Origin: Cyanobacterium aponinum PCC 10605
Lineage (GTDB): Bacteria; Cyanobacteriota; Cyanobacteriia; Cyanobacteriales; Cyanobacteriaceae
Reading direction: 5' to 3'
Length of the DNA: 64,000 bases
NCBI RefSeq assembly: GCF_000317675.1
Contig: NC_019776.1
Location: 124,001 to 188,000, forward strand
A model generated the notes under the pieces. It was not told where the DNA came from. It searched no databases and saw nothing but the letters and a program-made list of their open reading frames with translations. A program made the position numbers and the translations under genes. Below are positions 25,752 to 35,053 of the stretch, in pieces; the first letter of the stretch is position 1; every line of letters begins with the position of its first letter.

Positions 25752-25983
25752 ATAAAGACTCATTCATGTCTAACTCTGTAATTACTTTAGTTAGTTGACC
25801 CAAATAATTACGGTGACGAATATATCTATCAGGGTAATTTGTAGAACGTAATGATATAACGTTACCTGATTTTAACAGTTGACGTTGTTTATTATTCGCC
25901 AAAGATTTACCAGTAATACTTAGTAGAATTAGTATAAAAAAATTTAATCCTAAAAATGAAAAATAATTTGTTTTGTTCTTCAC
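25672..25983 (-). CDS. Truncated secreted AbfB-domain protein (probable gene remnant)
   Basis: A 103-residue frame. Residues 1-30 are a good signal peptide (NYFSFLGLNFFILILLSITGKSLA). Residues 38-70 (GNVISLRSTNYPDRYIRHRNYLGQLTKVITELDMNESLF) match the first lobe of the AbfB arabinofuranose-binding beta-trefoil domain, which normally continues with two further lobes. The match stops abruptly where the frame runs into the antisense strand of the DUF6398 gene (from 25751). The last 27 residues are therefore accidental. It is best read as a gene cut short when the DUF6398 gene was joined here. Whether it is expressed is unknown. Confidence 0.55.
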   Translation of the reverse strand: MKNKTNYFSFLGLNFFILILLSITGKSLANNKQRQLLKSGNVISLRSTNYPDRYIRHRNYLGQLTKVITELDMNESLFIPNPRFASRCLLYWQLPTLDDFQKH

Positions 25984-26058
25984 TAATATTATAATTGTTT
26001 TTGAGAATAAAGTTTAACTTTTATTTATTTTGAATTCCTAATTCCCTATGAATAATAA

Positions 26059-27264
26059 TTAAATTTCTATTTTTATTTCCTTTTTATTAAAAGGTAAATC
26101 TTCATTAATTGCCCTTATTTCTTCCTCCGTTGCCATATTTATTTCATCAATATAATGATTTAAAATAGTATTCATTCTGGGGTGATAAAAACGGTGTAAA
26201 CTATAGTTAGGAGTGGCAGGAAAACCTCGCCTTCTCTTATGACTTCCTCCTGCCCCCGGGTCATACATTTTTACTCCATGTGCGATCGCCCATTCAATAG
26301 GTTTGTAATAACAAGTCTCAAAATGCAAACTGTCATATTCTTCTAAACAACCCCAATAACGCCCATATAAATTCTCCCCTTTCCGCACACAAAAAGACAT
26401 AGCAACGGGATGATGATCGTCATTTTCTCTATGCACAACCGCTAACATTAAACGATGGGAATAATTAGGATAAAGTTGCTCAAAAAACTTCTTAGTTAAA
26501 TACTTACTGCCCCAATAAAATTTATCACAGGTGCTACTATAAAAACGATAAATATAAGGATATAAATAATGGGGAATTTCATCTCCTACTAAGGTTTTTA
26601 AAATTAATCCGGCTTTCTCAACAACTTTCCTTTCTCTTTTGATATTTTTCCTTTGATTGGACTTAAATATTTTCAAAAAATCTTCAAAATTATGGAAGTT
26701 TTGGTCAGACCAAATATAACTATGGTGCATCCATGCACTATATCCTAATTGAGAAATAAGCTCTTTCCATTGAGGATCGACAAAGAGAAAATTACAACCA
26801 GATAATTTATTATTAATACAAAAATGGTCGATCGCATTCACCATCAACTCAGTAATTTGTAACTCATTTTCTCCCTCAGCAATTAAAAAACGATAACCCA
26901 CCGCAGGAGTGAAAGGAGTCATGCCCAACAATTTGGGATAGTATTGTATTCCTAAACGATAAGCCAAATCAGCCCATTGATGATCAAAAACAAACTCTCC
27001 ATAACTATGCCCTTTTATATATAAAGGAGCACCAGCAACCAAATTATTATCCCGCCATACCGTTAAATGACAAGATTGCCAACCAGCACGAGGTTTTACA
27101 CTACCCGAAGTTTCTAAGTTGTGTAACCATTCCCACTCTAAAAAAGGAGTTTTCAACGGTAAAGCCATTGCATTCCAAGCTGATTGAGGAATATCTGCCA
27201 TTTTTTCACACCAACGAATCGTATAATAAGGATATTGCTTCTGTGCTAAAATTTGCTCTTTCAT
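26059..27264 (-). CDS. GNAT/FemAB-like acyltransferase (COG3146 type)
   Basis: A 401-residue soluble protein of the peptidoglycan-synthesis-like acetyltransferase group (COG3146, DUF482-like). Typical features are the SAWNAMALPLKTPFLEWEWLHNLE opening, HLTVWRDNNLVAGAPLYIKGHSYGEFVFDHQWADLA, the RKNIKRERK basic segment, and the C-terminal HFETCYYKPIEWAIAHGVKMYDPGAGGSHKRRRGF. The family is widespread in proteobacteria and cyanobacteria; the biochemical role is unproven, and the Fem-like name comes from fold similarity. It is a single gene with gene-free DNA upstream. Confidence 0.8.
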   Translation of the reverse strand: MKEQILAQKQYPYYTIRWCEKMADIPQSAWNAMALPLKTPFLEWEWLHNLETSGSVKPRAGWQSCHLTVWRDNNLVAGAPLYIKGHSYGEFVFDHQWADLAYRLGIQYYPKLLGMTPFTPAVGYRFLIAEGENELQITELMVNAIDHFCINNKLSGCNFLFVDPQWKELISQLGYSAWMHHSYIWSDQNFHNFEDFLKIFKSNQRKNIKRERKVVEKAGLILKTLVGDEIPHYLYPYIYRFYSSTCDKFYWGSKYLTKKFFEQLYPNYSHRLMLAVVHRENDDHHPVAMSFCVRKGENLYGRYWGCLEEYDSLHFETCYYKPIEWAIAHGVKMYDPGAGGSHKRRRGFPATPNYSLHRFYHPRMNTILNHYIDEINMATEEEIRAINEDLPFNKKEIKIEI

Positions 27265-27687
27265 AACCTCAATCTTTTTGATTTTTTAAACACCTTAGAC
27301 GTACAATATTGCCATTATCTTAGCTTAATTTTATGAGACTTCTTGCACAAGTCAAACAAGAGAAAAGAGTTAATACAATTTCTCAGGTGTACAAAATCTC
27401 ACTTATCTGAGTTCAGAGTTCAAAGTTAGGAATTAGGAGTTAAAACTAATAGATATTGATGAAAAAAGCACATAAATTGATTTTTTTATTCTCAACTCTT
27501 TGATGGATTAATAAATGTTTAGAATATTAAAAACCGTCAAACTCACCATCTACCCAGATTAGATATTCTTGCCAAATGACCAAGGTTAAGTAATCTAAGT
27601 CAATCCTACTTTTTTAGAAAAATTATCAGTTTCCTGATAAAATCTGATTCTCAACAAAAATAAATTTATAACTTGCACAATTTTAAG
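27265..27687. other. Gene-free gap with heptad remnant
   Basis: About 420 AT-rich bases between the GNAT gene and sixA. Positions about 27402-27440 are degenerate 7-mers (GTTCAGA GTTCAAA GTTAGGA type). Promoters for both flanking divergent genes must lie here. No ORF, RNA or clear operator was recognised. Confidence 0.4.
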
Positions 27688-28182
27688 ATGAAGATATATT
27701 TAATTCGTCATGGTATCGCTGAATCAAGAGCGATGGAAAAAAATGATTCTCAAAGAATACTTACTCGCAAAGGCATAACTAAAACCCAAAAAGTTGCCCA
27801 AAAATTAACGAATTTGGATATAGAATTTGATGTTATTATCACAAGCCCCTACACTAGGGCAAAAGAAACCGCTATTATTTTGCAACAGGCAAAAAGAAGT
27901 TTAAATATTGTCGAACATTCTGCTCTAATACCCCAAGGAAATATTCTGGAATGGTTTAACTGGTTACAAACTTCTCCTTATAAATCTGCGGGAAACATTG
28001 CCCTAATTGGACACGAACCAGATTTAAGTGAATGGGCTCAGTTACTTATTTGGGGAAAAACTGAAGATAAATTAATCCTCAAAAAAGCTGGTATTATTGG
28101 TTTGGAAGTAGCTGACTTAAGCAATCCCCTTGGTACTGCCCAATTATTCTTGTTAGCTAGTCCAAAATGGATTAGTTGCTAA
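27688..28182 (+). CDS. sixA: SixA-type phosphohistidine phosphatase
   Basis: A 164-residue histidine phosphatase from the ATG at 27688. The frame also opens at a TTG 15 bases earlier, but the conserved protein starts MKIYLIRHG. The catalytic RHG motif is at 7-9, the second arginine is in SPYTRAKETA, and the second histidine is in IGHEPDLSEW, together giving the phosphoglycerate-mutase-like active site. In E. coli SixA removes phosphate from the HPt domain of ArcB or from PTS proteins. The cyanobacterial target is unknown. Length is normal for the family. Confidence 0.88.
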   Translation: MKIYLIRHGIAESRAMEKNDSQRILTRKGITKTQKVAQKLTNLDIEFDVIITSPYTRAKETAIILQQAKRSLNIVEHSALIPQGNILEWFNWLQTSPYKSAGNIALIGHEPDLSEWAQLLIWGKTEDKLILKKAGIIGLEVADLSNPLGTAQLFLLASPKWISC

Positions 28183-28458
28183 AGTATTAGTCGGCACTTT
28201 TATCATCATAAATTTTATAGTATATTAACTCCTTTGACCTCTAATAAGAGTAATCATAAACTTTCCCCATGATTTATTTTTAATTCAAAAACTCACGGGC
28301 AAACCAAAATATAAGTGAATGTTATTTTTTTTAGAGGTGAATTATTTTGTTACACCTTTGGTGAGGGCTCTTTCCTATTTTCCCCATAATATGGGTATGC
28401 AAATCTATTAATTTTTCCATCAATTTTGATTTTATTATATTTTTCTTGAGGTATAAAC

Positions 28459-29601
28459 ATGACAAAGCCTTCTTGCGAATATCAACCCGGATTAGAAGGA
28501 ATCCCCGTTGCTCAATCTAGTATTAGTTTCGTGGACGGCAAAAACGGTATTTTAGAATATAGAGGTATAAACATTGAAGAGTTAGCTCAAAAAAGCACTT
28601 TTCTGGAAACAGCTTATCTATTAATTTGGGGTAAATTACCCACGAAAGATGAACTTGCTAACTTCCAAGATGAAATTACACGCCATCGTCGTGTTAAATA
28701 CCATATTAGAGATATGATGAAGTGTTTTCCCGAAAGTGGTCACCCCATGGATGCCTTACAAACTTCTGCTGCTGCTTTGGGCTTATTCTATTCTCGTCGT
28801 GCTTTAGCTAAAGAAGAATATATTAGAGATGCTGTAGTTCGCCTATTAGCCAAAATACCCACAATGGTGGCCGCTTTTGCACAAATGCGCATGGGCAATG
28901 ATCCAGTACAACCAAGCGACAATCTAAATTATGCGGCTAATTTCCTCTATATGTTGACAGAAAAAGAACCCGAACCCCTAGAAGCGAGAATTTTTGATGT
29001 GTGCTTAATGCTTCATGCAGAACATACTATGAATGCGTCAACGTTTTCTGCCATGGTAACAGCTTCAACTTTAACTGATCCTTATGCCGTTGTTGCTTCG
29101 GCGGTGGGAACATTAGCAGGTCCTCTACATGGTGGTGCAAATGAGGAAGTGTTAGTGATGTTAGAAGAAATTGGTTCAGTGGAAAATGTACGTCCCTATA
29201 TTGAAGATTGTATTGAAAATAAAAAGAAAATTATGGGCTTCGGTCATAGGGTTTATAAAGTAAAAGACCCTCGTGCAAAGATATTACAGCAATTGGCAGA
29301 AAGATTATTCGAGCTAACTGGTCATGATGAATATTATGATATTGCCTTAGAAGTGGAAAAAGTGGTTACTGAAAAACTTGGTCATAAAGGTATTTACGCT
29401 AACGTTGATTTTTATTCAGGTTTAGTTTACCGTAAGTTGGGCATTAAGCCAGATTTATTCACTCCTATGTTTGCAATTTCTAGGGTTGCGGGTTGGTTGG
29501 CTCACTGGAAAGAGCAATTGGCCGTTAATCGTATTTTCCGTCCTACTCAAGTTTATATCGGTGATAGAGGTATTCCTTATGTAGCGATCGAAGATCGGTA
29601 A
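28459..29601 (+). CDS. gltA: Citrate synthase
   Basis: A 380-residue enzyme that condenses oxaloacetate and acetyl-CoA to citrate, feeding carbon to 2-oxoglutarate and nitrogen assimilation. It shows the full citrate synthase pattern: SSISFVDGKNGILEYRGINIEELA near the start, LHAEHTMNASTFSA with catalytic His, LAGPLHGGANEEVL with the second His, and IMGFGHRVYKVKDPRA with the Asp/Arg block near the end. The start ATG follows TTGAGG at 9 bases. The 276-base upstream region holds an inverted pair AGGTG/CACCT (28335-28358) and CCCATAATATGGG at about 28382; these may be regulatory but are unproven. Confidence 0.96.
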   Translation: MTKPSCEYQPGLEGIPVAQSSISFVDGKNGILEYRGINIEELAQKSTFLETAYLLIWGKLPTKDELANFQDEITRHRRVKYHIRDMMKCFPESGHPMDALQTSAAALGLFYSRRALAKEEYIRDAVVRLLAKIPTMVAAFAQMRMGNDPVQPSDNLNYAANFLYMLTEKEPEPLEARIFDVCLMLHAEHTMNASTFSAMVTASTLTDPYAVVASAVGTLAGPLHGGANEEVLVMLEEIGSVENVRPYIEDCIENKKKIMGFGHRVYKVKDPRAKILQQLAERLFELTGHDEYYDIALEVEKVVTEKLGHKGIYANVDFYSGLVYRKLGIKPDLFTPMFAISRVAGWLAHWKEQLAVNRIFRPTQVYIGDRGIPYVAIEDR

Positions 29602-29649
29602 AAGTTCGATGAGTTTATATGGATGAATTAGGGTATTCGGGTATTGGGG

Positions 29650-29760
29650 AGATAAGGTGTCAGGTTTCAGGTTTTAGAAGAAAGTAATGAATGTTCGGAG
29701 TTTTTAATTCTTAATTCTTAATTCTTAATTATCAACTATCAACTATTCACTATTCACCTT
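29650..29760. repeat. Heptad mosaic after gltA
   Basis: Consecutive units of AGGTGTC/AGGTTTC, then TTCTTAA repeated about four times (TTAATTCTTAATTCTTAATT), then CAACTAT/TCACTAT units. It runs into the 3' end of yidD. The same order of modules occurs at 36900-37010 and 44636-44765, so the modules are copied as blocks. Confidence 0.7.
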
Positions 29761-30026
29761 TGCCCTTTGTCTTTTGCCTTTTTTTTATTATTCAACAGTA
29801 ATTCTTCTAGTGAGGAAGGAACAGGATCATAACCGCCGGGGTGAAATGGATGACATCGCAAAATTCTTTTGATTGCTAAATAACTGCCTCTCCAAACTCC
29901 AAAAGTAGAAATAGCTGCGATCGCATATTGAGAACAAGTTGGTTGAAAACGACAAGAAGGAGGGAATAGAGGGGAAATATATTGTCGATAGATATTGATT
30001 AAAAATATTAGGATTACTTTTCCCAT
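29754..30026 (-). CDS. yidD: Membrane protein insertion efficiency factor YidD
   Basis: A 90-residue protein of the YidD family, which helps YidC insert membrane proteins at the inner face of the membrane. Signature elements are the N-terminal amphipathic helix ([28 protein letters not shown]), the three conserved cysteines and [17 protein letters not shown]. The family normally ends shortly after DPVP. Here the tail [15 protein letters not shown] plus the stop codon is written by the heptad array (GGCAAAA/GGGCAAA units), so the C-terminus seems to be repeat-derived. No rnpA/rpmH neighbours are visible. Confidence 0.92.
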   Translation of the reverse strand: MGKVILIFLINIYRQYISPLFPPSCRFQPTCSQYAIAAISTFGVWRGSYLAIKRILRCHPFHPGGYDPVPSSLEELLLNNKKKAKDKGQR

Positions 30027-30337
30027 TGTTCAGTTATTTTAATACCATTAAGTCATAAACTTCTATAGTGCTGAAAAATCTACTATACAAAAGATTATAA
30101 AGCCCTCATAGTTTCACAAAAAAGAAGAAGTTAAACCCCCCTTAACCTTAAAGGTTTATGATGGACGGTGAAAAAGCACACCATTATTTTTCAGCTACTT
30201 AATAGTTTTTTTCTCATTTACTATATAATAGCTATTTGATGACAAAAAAATGAAAAAGTTGTTATCTTAGTTACAGAAAAAATGGCAAAAAAGTAAATCT
30301 TTGTGCTATTAATTATTAAGAGACTGATATTCAAGGT
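30027..30337. other. Long leader region upstream of the porin gene
   Basis: About 310 bases, AT-rich, with a CCTTAAAGG hairpin at about 30143 and an ACTATATAATAGCT-type -10-like sequence at about 30219. Such long leaders are common before abundant porin genes. A precise promoter cannot be fixed. I see no ORF here. Confidence 0.4.
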
Positions 30338-30358
30338 GTGAGGAAACTTAAAAGAATT

Positions 30359-32095
30359 ATGTTTAAATTAGTCAAAAACTATACAATCGCAACTCCCGCA
30401 TTGATCGCAATGGCGATCGCATCTAATGGTTTAGCTCCCGTATCTGCCAATGCGAACGAAGTAGATACAGCTACTATTGACCAGATTTCTCAGTACAATG
30501 AAACCCAGCCTATGGGACAGGTAACATCTGTATCTCAGCTAAGAGACGTTTCTCCTACTGACTGGGCATTTGAAGCATTAAGAAGTCTTGTTGAACGTTA
30601 CGGCTGTATTGTTGGTTATCCTGATCGTACTTACCGTGGTAATCGTGCTTTAAGTCGTTATGAGTTCGCCGCAGGTTTAAACGCTTGTATGCAACAAATG
30701 GAGCGTTTAATTGCTTCTAGCGAGTCTGTACTTAGAGAAGATATTGAAAAATTAAAACGCTTAATGTCTGAGTTTGAAGCAGAATTAGCGGCTTTAGGTG
30801 CAAGAGTTGATAACTTAGAAGGTAGAGTAGCTTTCTTAGAAGATCACCAATTCTCCACCACTACCAAGTTGAAAGGGGAAGTTGTTATCGCAGCAGTTGG
30901 TCAAGGAGGCGGCACTGACGGTTTAGGTCTTTTCAATGAAAACTACTTAACTGGTGCTGGTGAAAGATTAAGAGACCTTCCTGCTGATTCCATTGATGAC
31001 CAATTTACTTTAAGTAATCGTGTACGCTTAACTTTAGATACTAGCTTTACTGGTAAAGACACCTTAAGAACTCGTTTAGCGGCTGGTAACATTGTTCGTT
31101 TGGGTAACGCCTTCGGTAGCGATATGGCTCGTCTCAACTTTGAACAAAATACTGGTAATGACATCATTCTTGATCGTGTATATTACAAAACCAAGCTAGG
31201 TGATAAAACAACTTTCTGGGTAGGTACTGAAATGCCTATCGAGGACATCTACGAAACCTTTAGTCCTTACACTGAAAGTAGTGGTACTGGTGCATTGTCT
31301 CGAGTTAACCGTTTTAACCCCTTCATTTACCGTCAACCCGGTAGTGCAGGTATCGGTTTAAAATATGCCTTCAACAAAAACTTTGACATTACTGCTTCTT
31401 ATTTAGCAGATAATGCGGCGGATGCTTCTCAAGGAAATGGTTTATTCAATGGTACTTATAGCACCGGTGTTCAGTTAGGGGTTCATCCTACTGATACTCT
31501 TAGCTTTGGTTTAGCTTATGTACACAGCTATTTTTCTCAGGATGATGTTAACTTAACTGGTAGTACTGGAAGTCGTTACACTGATGGTATCTCCAGTCAA
31601 ATTGCGGCATTAGGTTCTGGAAACAGAGACGGTGGTTTTGCAGGAACTAGTGATCCTTTCAGTGGTGCGGCTACTTCTTCTGAAAACGTTGGTTTACAAG
31701 CAACTTGGCGTGTAGCTGAAAAAGTAAACCTCGCAGGATGGGTAGGTTGGTCTTTCGCTCAAGCTCACTCTGCTGACAGCACCGGTGCTAACCGTAACGG
31801 AGATAACGCAGACTTATTTACTTGGAATACTAATGTTTCTTTCCTCGACTTAGGTAAAGAAGGATCTGTATTAACTATTGCGGGTGGTCAAGTTCCCCGT
31901 GCTGGAAGTGTTGATGGTACTATTGGACGTGACAGAGGACAATCTTGGGTTGTTGAAGGTCAGTATAAATATCCTTTAACCGACAATATTTCCTTAACCC
32001 CCGGTGTTTACGCTGTTTTCAATCCTAACAATAGTGACGACAGCAGAAACCAAACCGTTGTGGTTGGTGTTCTTCGTACCGTATTCAAATTCTAA
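30359..32095 (+). CDS. Iron-uptake porin (SLH domain plus OprB-type barrel)
   Basis: An outer-membrane porin of about 578 residues in the cyanobacterial SLH-OprB family. A signal peptide (to about ANANE) is followed by an SLH domain (VTSVSQLRDVSPTDWAFEALRSLVERYGCIVGYPDRTYRGNRALSRYEFAAGLNAC) that anchors to peptidoglycan-linked polysaccharide. A coiled-coil stretch (REDIEKLKRLMSEFEAELAALGARVDNLEGRVAFLE) comes next, then a beta-barrel rich in aromatic and Gly residues that ends with phenylalanine (VFKF). In the family such porins allow inorganic iron and other small solutes to pass. The ATG at 30359 gives a normal signal peptide; a GTG at 30338 would add seven residues. A strong terminator follows. 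Confidence 0.9.
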   Translation: MFKLVKNYTIATPALIAMAIASNGLAPVSANANEVDTATIDQISQYNETQPMGQVTSVSQLRDVSPTDWAFEALRSLVERYGCIVGYPDRTYRGNRALSRYEFAAGLNACMQQMERLIASSESVLREDIEKLKRLMSEFEAELAALGARVDNLEGRVAFLEDHQFSTTTKLKGEVVIAAVGQGGGTDGLGLFNENYLTGAGERLRDLPADSIDDQFTLSNRVRLTLDTSFTGKDTLRTRLAAGNIVRLGNAFGSDMARLNFEQNTGNDIILDRVYYKTKLGDKTTFWVGTEMPIEDIYETFSPYTESSGTGALSRVNRFNPFIYRQPGSAGIGLKYAFNKNFDITASYLADNAADASQGNGLFNGTYSTGVQLGVHPTDTLSFGLAYVHSYFSQDDVNLTGSTGSRYTDGISSQIAALGSGNRDGGFAGTSDPFSGAATSSENVGLQATWRVAEKVNLAGWVGWSFAQAHSADSTGANRNGDNADLFTWNTNVSFLDLGKEGSVLTIAGGQVPRAGSVDGTIGRDRGQSWVVEGQYKYPLTDNISLTPGVYAVFNPNNSDDSRNQTVVVGVLRTVFKF

Positions 32096-32157
32096 GCGTA
32101 GTTAATAATAATTACCGCAAACTCTCAAATTTTCGGGAGCTTTAACTAAATAATTCC

Positions 32158-32185
32158 CCTAGCCCATAGGGCTAGGTTTTTTTTT
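32158..32185 (+). terminator. Rho-independent terminator after the porin gene
   Basis: A perfect 8-bp stem CCTAGCCC/GGGCTAGG (32158-32165 and 32169-32176) with an ATA loop, followed by nine T. It ends the porin transcript and lies eight bases from the stop of the convergent nadE gene. Confidence 0.92.
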
Positions 32186-32192
32186 GATTTAA

Positions 32193-33857
32193 TTAAATCC
32201 AGCGACTGGCAATAGGCATTTTCCAACCAGTGCCAAAAGCTCGATCAGTAATTTTTAGACCGGGAGGGGCTTGTTTTCGTTTAAATTCTGCTCTTACAAC
32301 TAACTTGATTACTTTATTGATGGTATCTAAATCATGACCTGAATTTTCTATTTCTGTAACGGATTGATGATGGTTTATGTATCTTTCTAAAATATCATCT
32401 AATATTTCGTAAGGGGGTAAAGAATCTTGGTCTTTTTGATCTGGTTTTAGTTCGGCGCTAGGAGGTTTAGTGAGAATATTATGAGGTATGATTTCTTTTT
32501 CTTGATTAAGCCAATGACACAAGGAAAAAACTTGAGTTTTCGGTAAATCTGCAATTACTGCTAGTCCGCCATTCATGTCGCCGTATAGGGTGCAATATCC
32601 TACTGCCATTTCTGATTTGTTACCTGTTGATAATAGTAGATAACCAAATTTATTTGCGATTGCCATTAATAAAGTTCCACGAATACGAGACTGCAAATTT
32701 TCTTCTGCGATACCAAATTCTGTATTTTTAAAAAGAGGGTGTAAAGTAGAGTCATAACTTTTCATTACTTCTTGAATGGGCAATTTTTCGCTTTTTATAC
32801 TTAGATTATTGACCAGTTGTTCTGCATCTGTAATTGAATGGGCTGAACTGTAGGGCGAAGGCATTAAAACCCCTAAAACATTGTCTTTACCTAAAGCAGA
32901 AACGGCAATAGTTGCCACCAAAGCAGAATCTATTCCACCGCTTAAACCGATAATTGCTTGTTTAAAACCACATTTTTTTGCATAATCTTTTACACCTAAA
33001 ACTAAGGCTTGATAAATTTCTTCTTCTTTTGTTATATTTACTAAATTTATCTTATTTTCTGAGATTAAATCTTGATTTTTTTTGCAATAATCTACATAAA
33101 TTAAATCCTGTTGAAAGTTTTTGGCTTTATTAATAATATTGCCTTTTTTATCAACAACAAAACTATTACCATCAAAAATTAAATCATCATTTCCTCCCAC
33201 TTGATTCACATAAATAAGAGATTTTTTGTATTGTTTAGATAAATATATCAACATTTTTTCTCTAACTTGTTGTTTCTGTACAACATAGGGAGAAGCGGAA
33301 AGATTAACAATCAAATCAACATCAAGATTAACTAAATCTTTTACGGGGTTAGTAGTATAGTTTTTCTTACCCCAAAAATCCTCTTGATTCCACAAATCTT
33401 CACAAATTGTAACGCCTATTTTGACATCATCAAGATAAAAATAATTAGCCTCATTTCCTGCACTAAAATAGCGATCTTCTTCAAATACATCATAAGTCGG
33501 TAAAAGACGTTTATGAAAAAAAGTTTCAATTTTTCCATTTCTAATTAAAGCAGAACTGTTATAAAGGGTTTTTTTGCCTTCTTTTTCTGCATTATCATTT
33601 ATGACAGCAATTCCGATTAAAACCGATATTTGAGGATTGATTTCTTGAGCAAATTGTTCTAATTCTTTTTTCATTTGCCCTAAAAAATTTTTATTTAAAA
33701 GTAAATCTTTAGGAGGATAACCACATAATGATAATTCAGGAGTAAGAATTAATTTTGCTCCTTTTTTTTCAGCAATATTAACAGTTTCTTTTATTTGTTT
33801 AAGATTGTTTTTTATGTCTCCGATAGTCGGATTAAGTTGTGCGATCGCAATTTTCAT
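32193..33857 (-). CDS. nadE: Glutamine-dependent NAD+ synthetase
   Basis: A 554-residue two-domain enzyme that makes NAD+ from deamido-NAD, ATP and glutamine. The N-terminal nitrilase-type glutaminase (1-260) shows the catalytic triad regions LTPELSLCGYPP (Glu), HKRLLPTYDVFEEDRYF (Lys) and VTICEDLW (Cys). The C-terminal NAD synthetase domain has the PP-loop IGLSGGIDSALVATIAV, then STGNKSEMAVGYCTLYGDMNGG and the end GTGWKMPIASRW. Length is standard for the fused form. It is convergent with the porin gene and followed upstream by the CSP41-like gene on the same strand with 129 bases between. Confidence 0.95.
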   Translation of the reverse strand: MKIAIAQLNPTIGDIKNNLKQIKETVNIAEKKGAKLILTPELSLCGYPPKDLLLNKNFLGQMKKELEQFAQEINPQISVLIGIAVINDNAEKEGKKTLYNSSALIRNGKIETFFHKRLLPTYDVFEEDRYFSAGNEANYFYLDDVKIGVTICEDLWNQEDFWGKKNYTTNPVKDLVNLDVDLIVNLSASPYVVQKQQVREKMLIYLSKQYKKSLIYVNQVGGNDDLIFDGNSFVVDKKGNIINKAKNFQQDLIYVDYCKKNQDLISENKINLVNITKEEEIYQALVLGVKDYAKKCGFKQAIIGLSGGIDSALVATIAVSALGKDNVLGVLMPSPYSSAHSITDAEQLVNNLSIKSEKLPIQEVMKSYDSTLHPLFKNTEFGIAEENLQSRIRGTLLMAIANKFGYLLLSTGNKSEMAVGYCTLYGDMNGGLAVIADLPKTQVFSLCHWLNQEKEIIPHNILTKPPSAELKPDQKDQDSLPPYEILDDILERYINHHQSVTEIENSGHDLDTINKVIKLVVRAEFKRKQAPPGLKITDRAFGTGWKMPIASRWI

Positions 33858-33986
33858 GATGATAAGGAGTAATAAATAGGGAGATGGGGATTCAGAGTTC
33901 GGGGTTTGAAGTTAGGGGCGAATGGCTATTCGCCCGTACAGGAGTTTTTAATTCTTAATTTTTTACTCTTGCCCTTTTTACTTTTT

Positions 33987-34919
33987 CTAATTATTTAAGA
34001 TTTCTTGATCAAGGCTAAAATCAACATCGACTTTATCTCTACCATTAGCTAAATAGTCATTTTCAAAAGACTCTTTTAATCCAGAAATTAAATCATATTT
34101 TGGTTGCCAATTTAGTTCTTTTTGAGCTTTGGAAATATCGGCAAAAAAATGTTGAACTCTAATGGGAAAAGCCTTTCTTTTTTCTAAGTTAAATTGAGCA
34201 GGATCATAATATTTGATCTCAATTTCTTCTGGGTTTTTTCCCACAGCTTCGGCACAAGCTAAGGCTAGTCCCTTAAAAGTAACATAGCGATCGCCTGATA
34301 TATTATATATTTGTCCTACCGCTTGAGAATTTCCCAAAACCAGACTCATGGCAGTTGCTAAATCTTCCACATGACCAAATTGAGTAAAATGTAATCCATG
34401 ATAAGGTATTAAAATAGGCTGATTACGAAGGATGCGATCGAAAAACCATGCTTCTAAATCATTATAGTTGCCAGAACCATAAATATAAGTAGGACGAATA
34501 GAAGTGAAAGGCACACCCTCAGCTTTTAAGTAGGTTTCCGTTTCATATTTACCCTTGTGGCGACTTTGTGGGTCAACGGGATCATCTTCTCGATGGGGCA
34601 TTTGTTCTGATGGTAAATACACCCCCGCCGAGCTAACATAAACGAAATGGGATATTTGATCTTTGAATAACTCTACTAAAGGCTTTGTATCTTTTAATTC
34701 TCTACCATTATTATCGAAAATTGCATCAAATTTTTGTCCTGCTAACTTATCTTTTAATTCTGAAGCATTGGTGCGATCGCCGTGTATTTGTTCAATGCCG
34801 TTAACTGGTGCTGGTTTATTACCTCGATTAAAAAGTACTACTTCATGACCTTGAGCAACTAAAATTTTAGTTAGAGAAACCCCTATAAAACGAGTTCCTC
34901 CCATAATTAAAATACGCAT
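33987..34919 (-). CDS. CSP41-like NAD-dependent epimerase/dehydratase family protein
   Basis: A 310-residue atypical short-chain dehydrogenase. A Rossmann start MRILIMGGTRFIG at the N-terminus is followed by GHEVVLFNRG, FVYVSSAGVYLPS, SIRPTYIYGSGN and GQIYNISGDRYVTF. This pattern is that of the cyanobacterial homologues of plastid CSP41, proteins that bind RNA and are associated with ribosomes or plastid-type polymerase. Whether it is an enzyme or an RNA-binding protein cannot be decided from sequence. It has 128 bases to the next gene nadE on the same strand. Cytosolic. Confidence 0.85.
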   Translation of the reverse strand: MRILIMGGTRFIGVSLTKILVAQGHEVVLFNRGNKPAPVNGIEQIHGDRTNASELKDKLAGQKFDAIFDNNGRELKDTKPLVELFKDQISHFVYVSSAGVYLPSEQMPHREDDPVDPQSRHKGKYETETYLKAEGVPFTSIRPTYIYGSGNYNDLEAWFFDRILRNQPILIPYHGLHFTQFGHVEDLATAMSLVLGNSQAVGQIYNISGDRYVTFKGLALACAEAVGKNPEEIEIKYYDPAQFNLEKRKAFPIRVQHFFADISKAQKELNWQPKYDLISGLKESFENDYLANGRDKVDVDFSLDQEILNN

Positions 34920-35053
34920 ATACTAATTGATTATTATATTTTTGATCTTGCTCTTACTAATGTACCTGAGTTCGATTGCTTTTGTGATAACAGTTTTTGT
35001 TGCTCTTATTTTCTATTAATTTATCATAATCACCGGGTCAGAGCCTTAATTTT

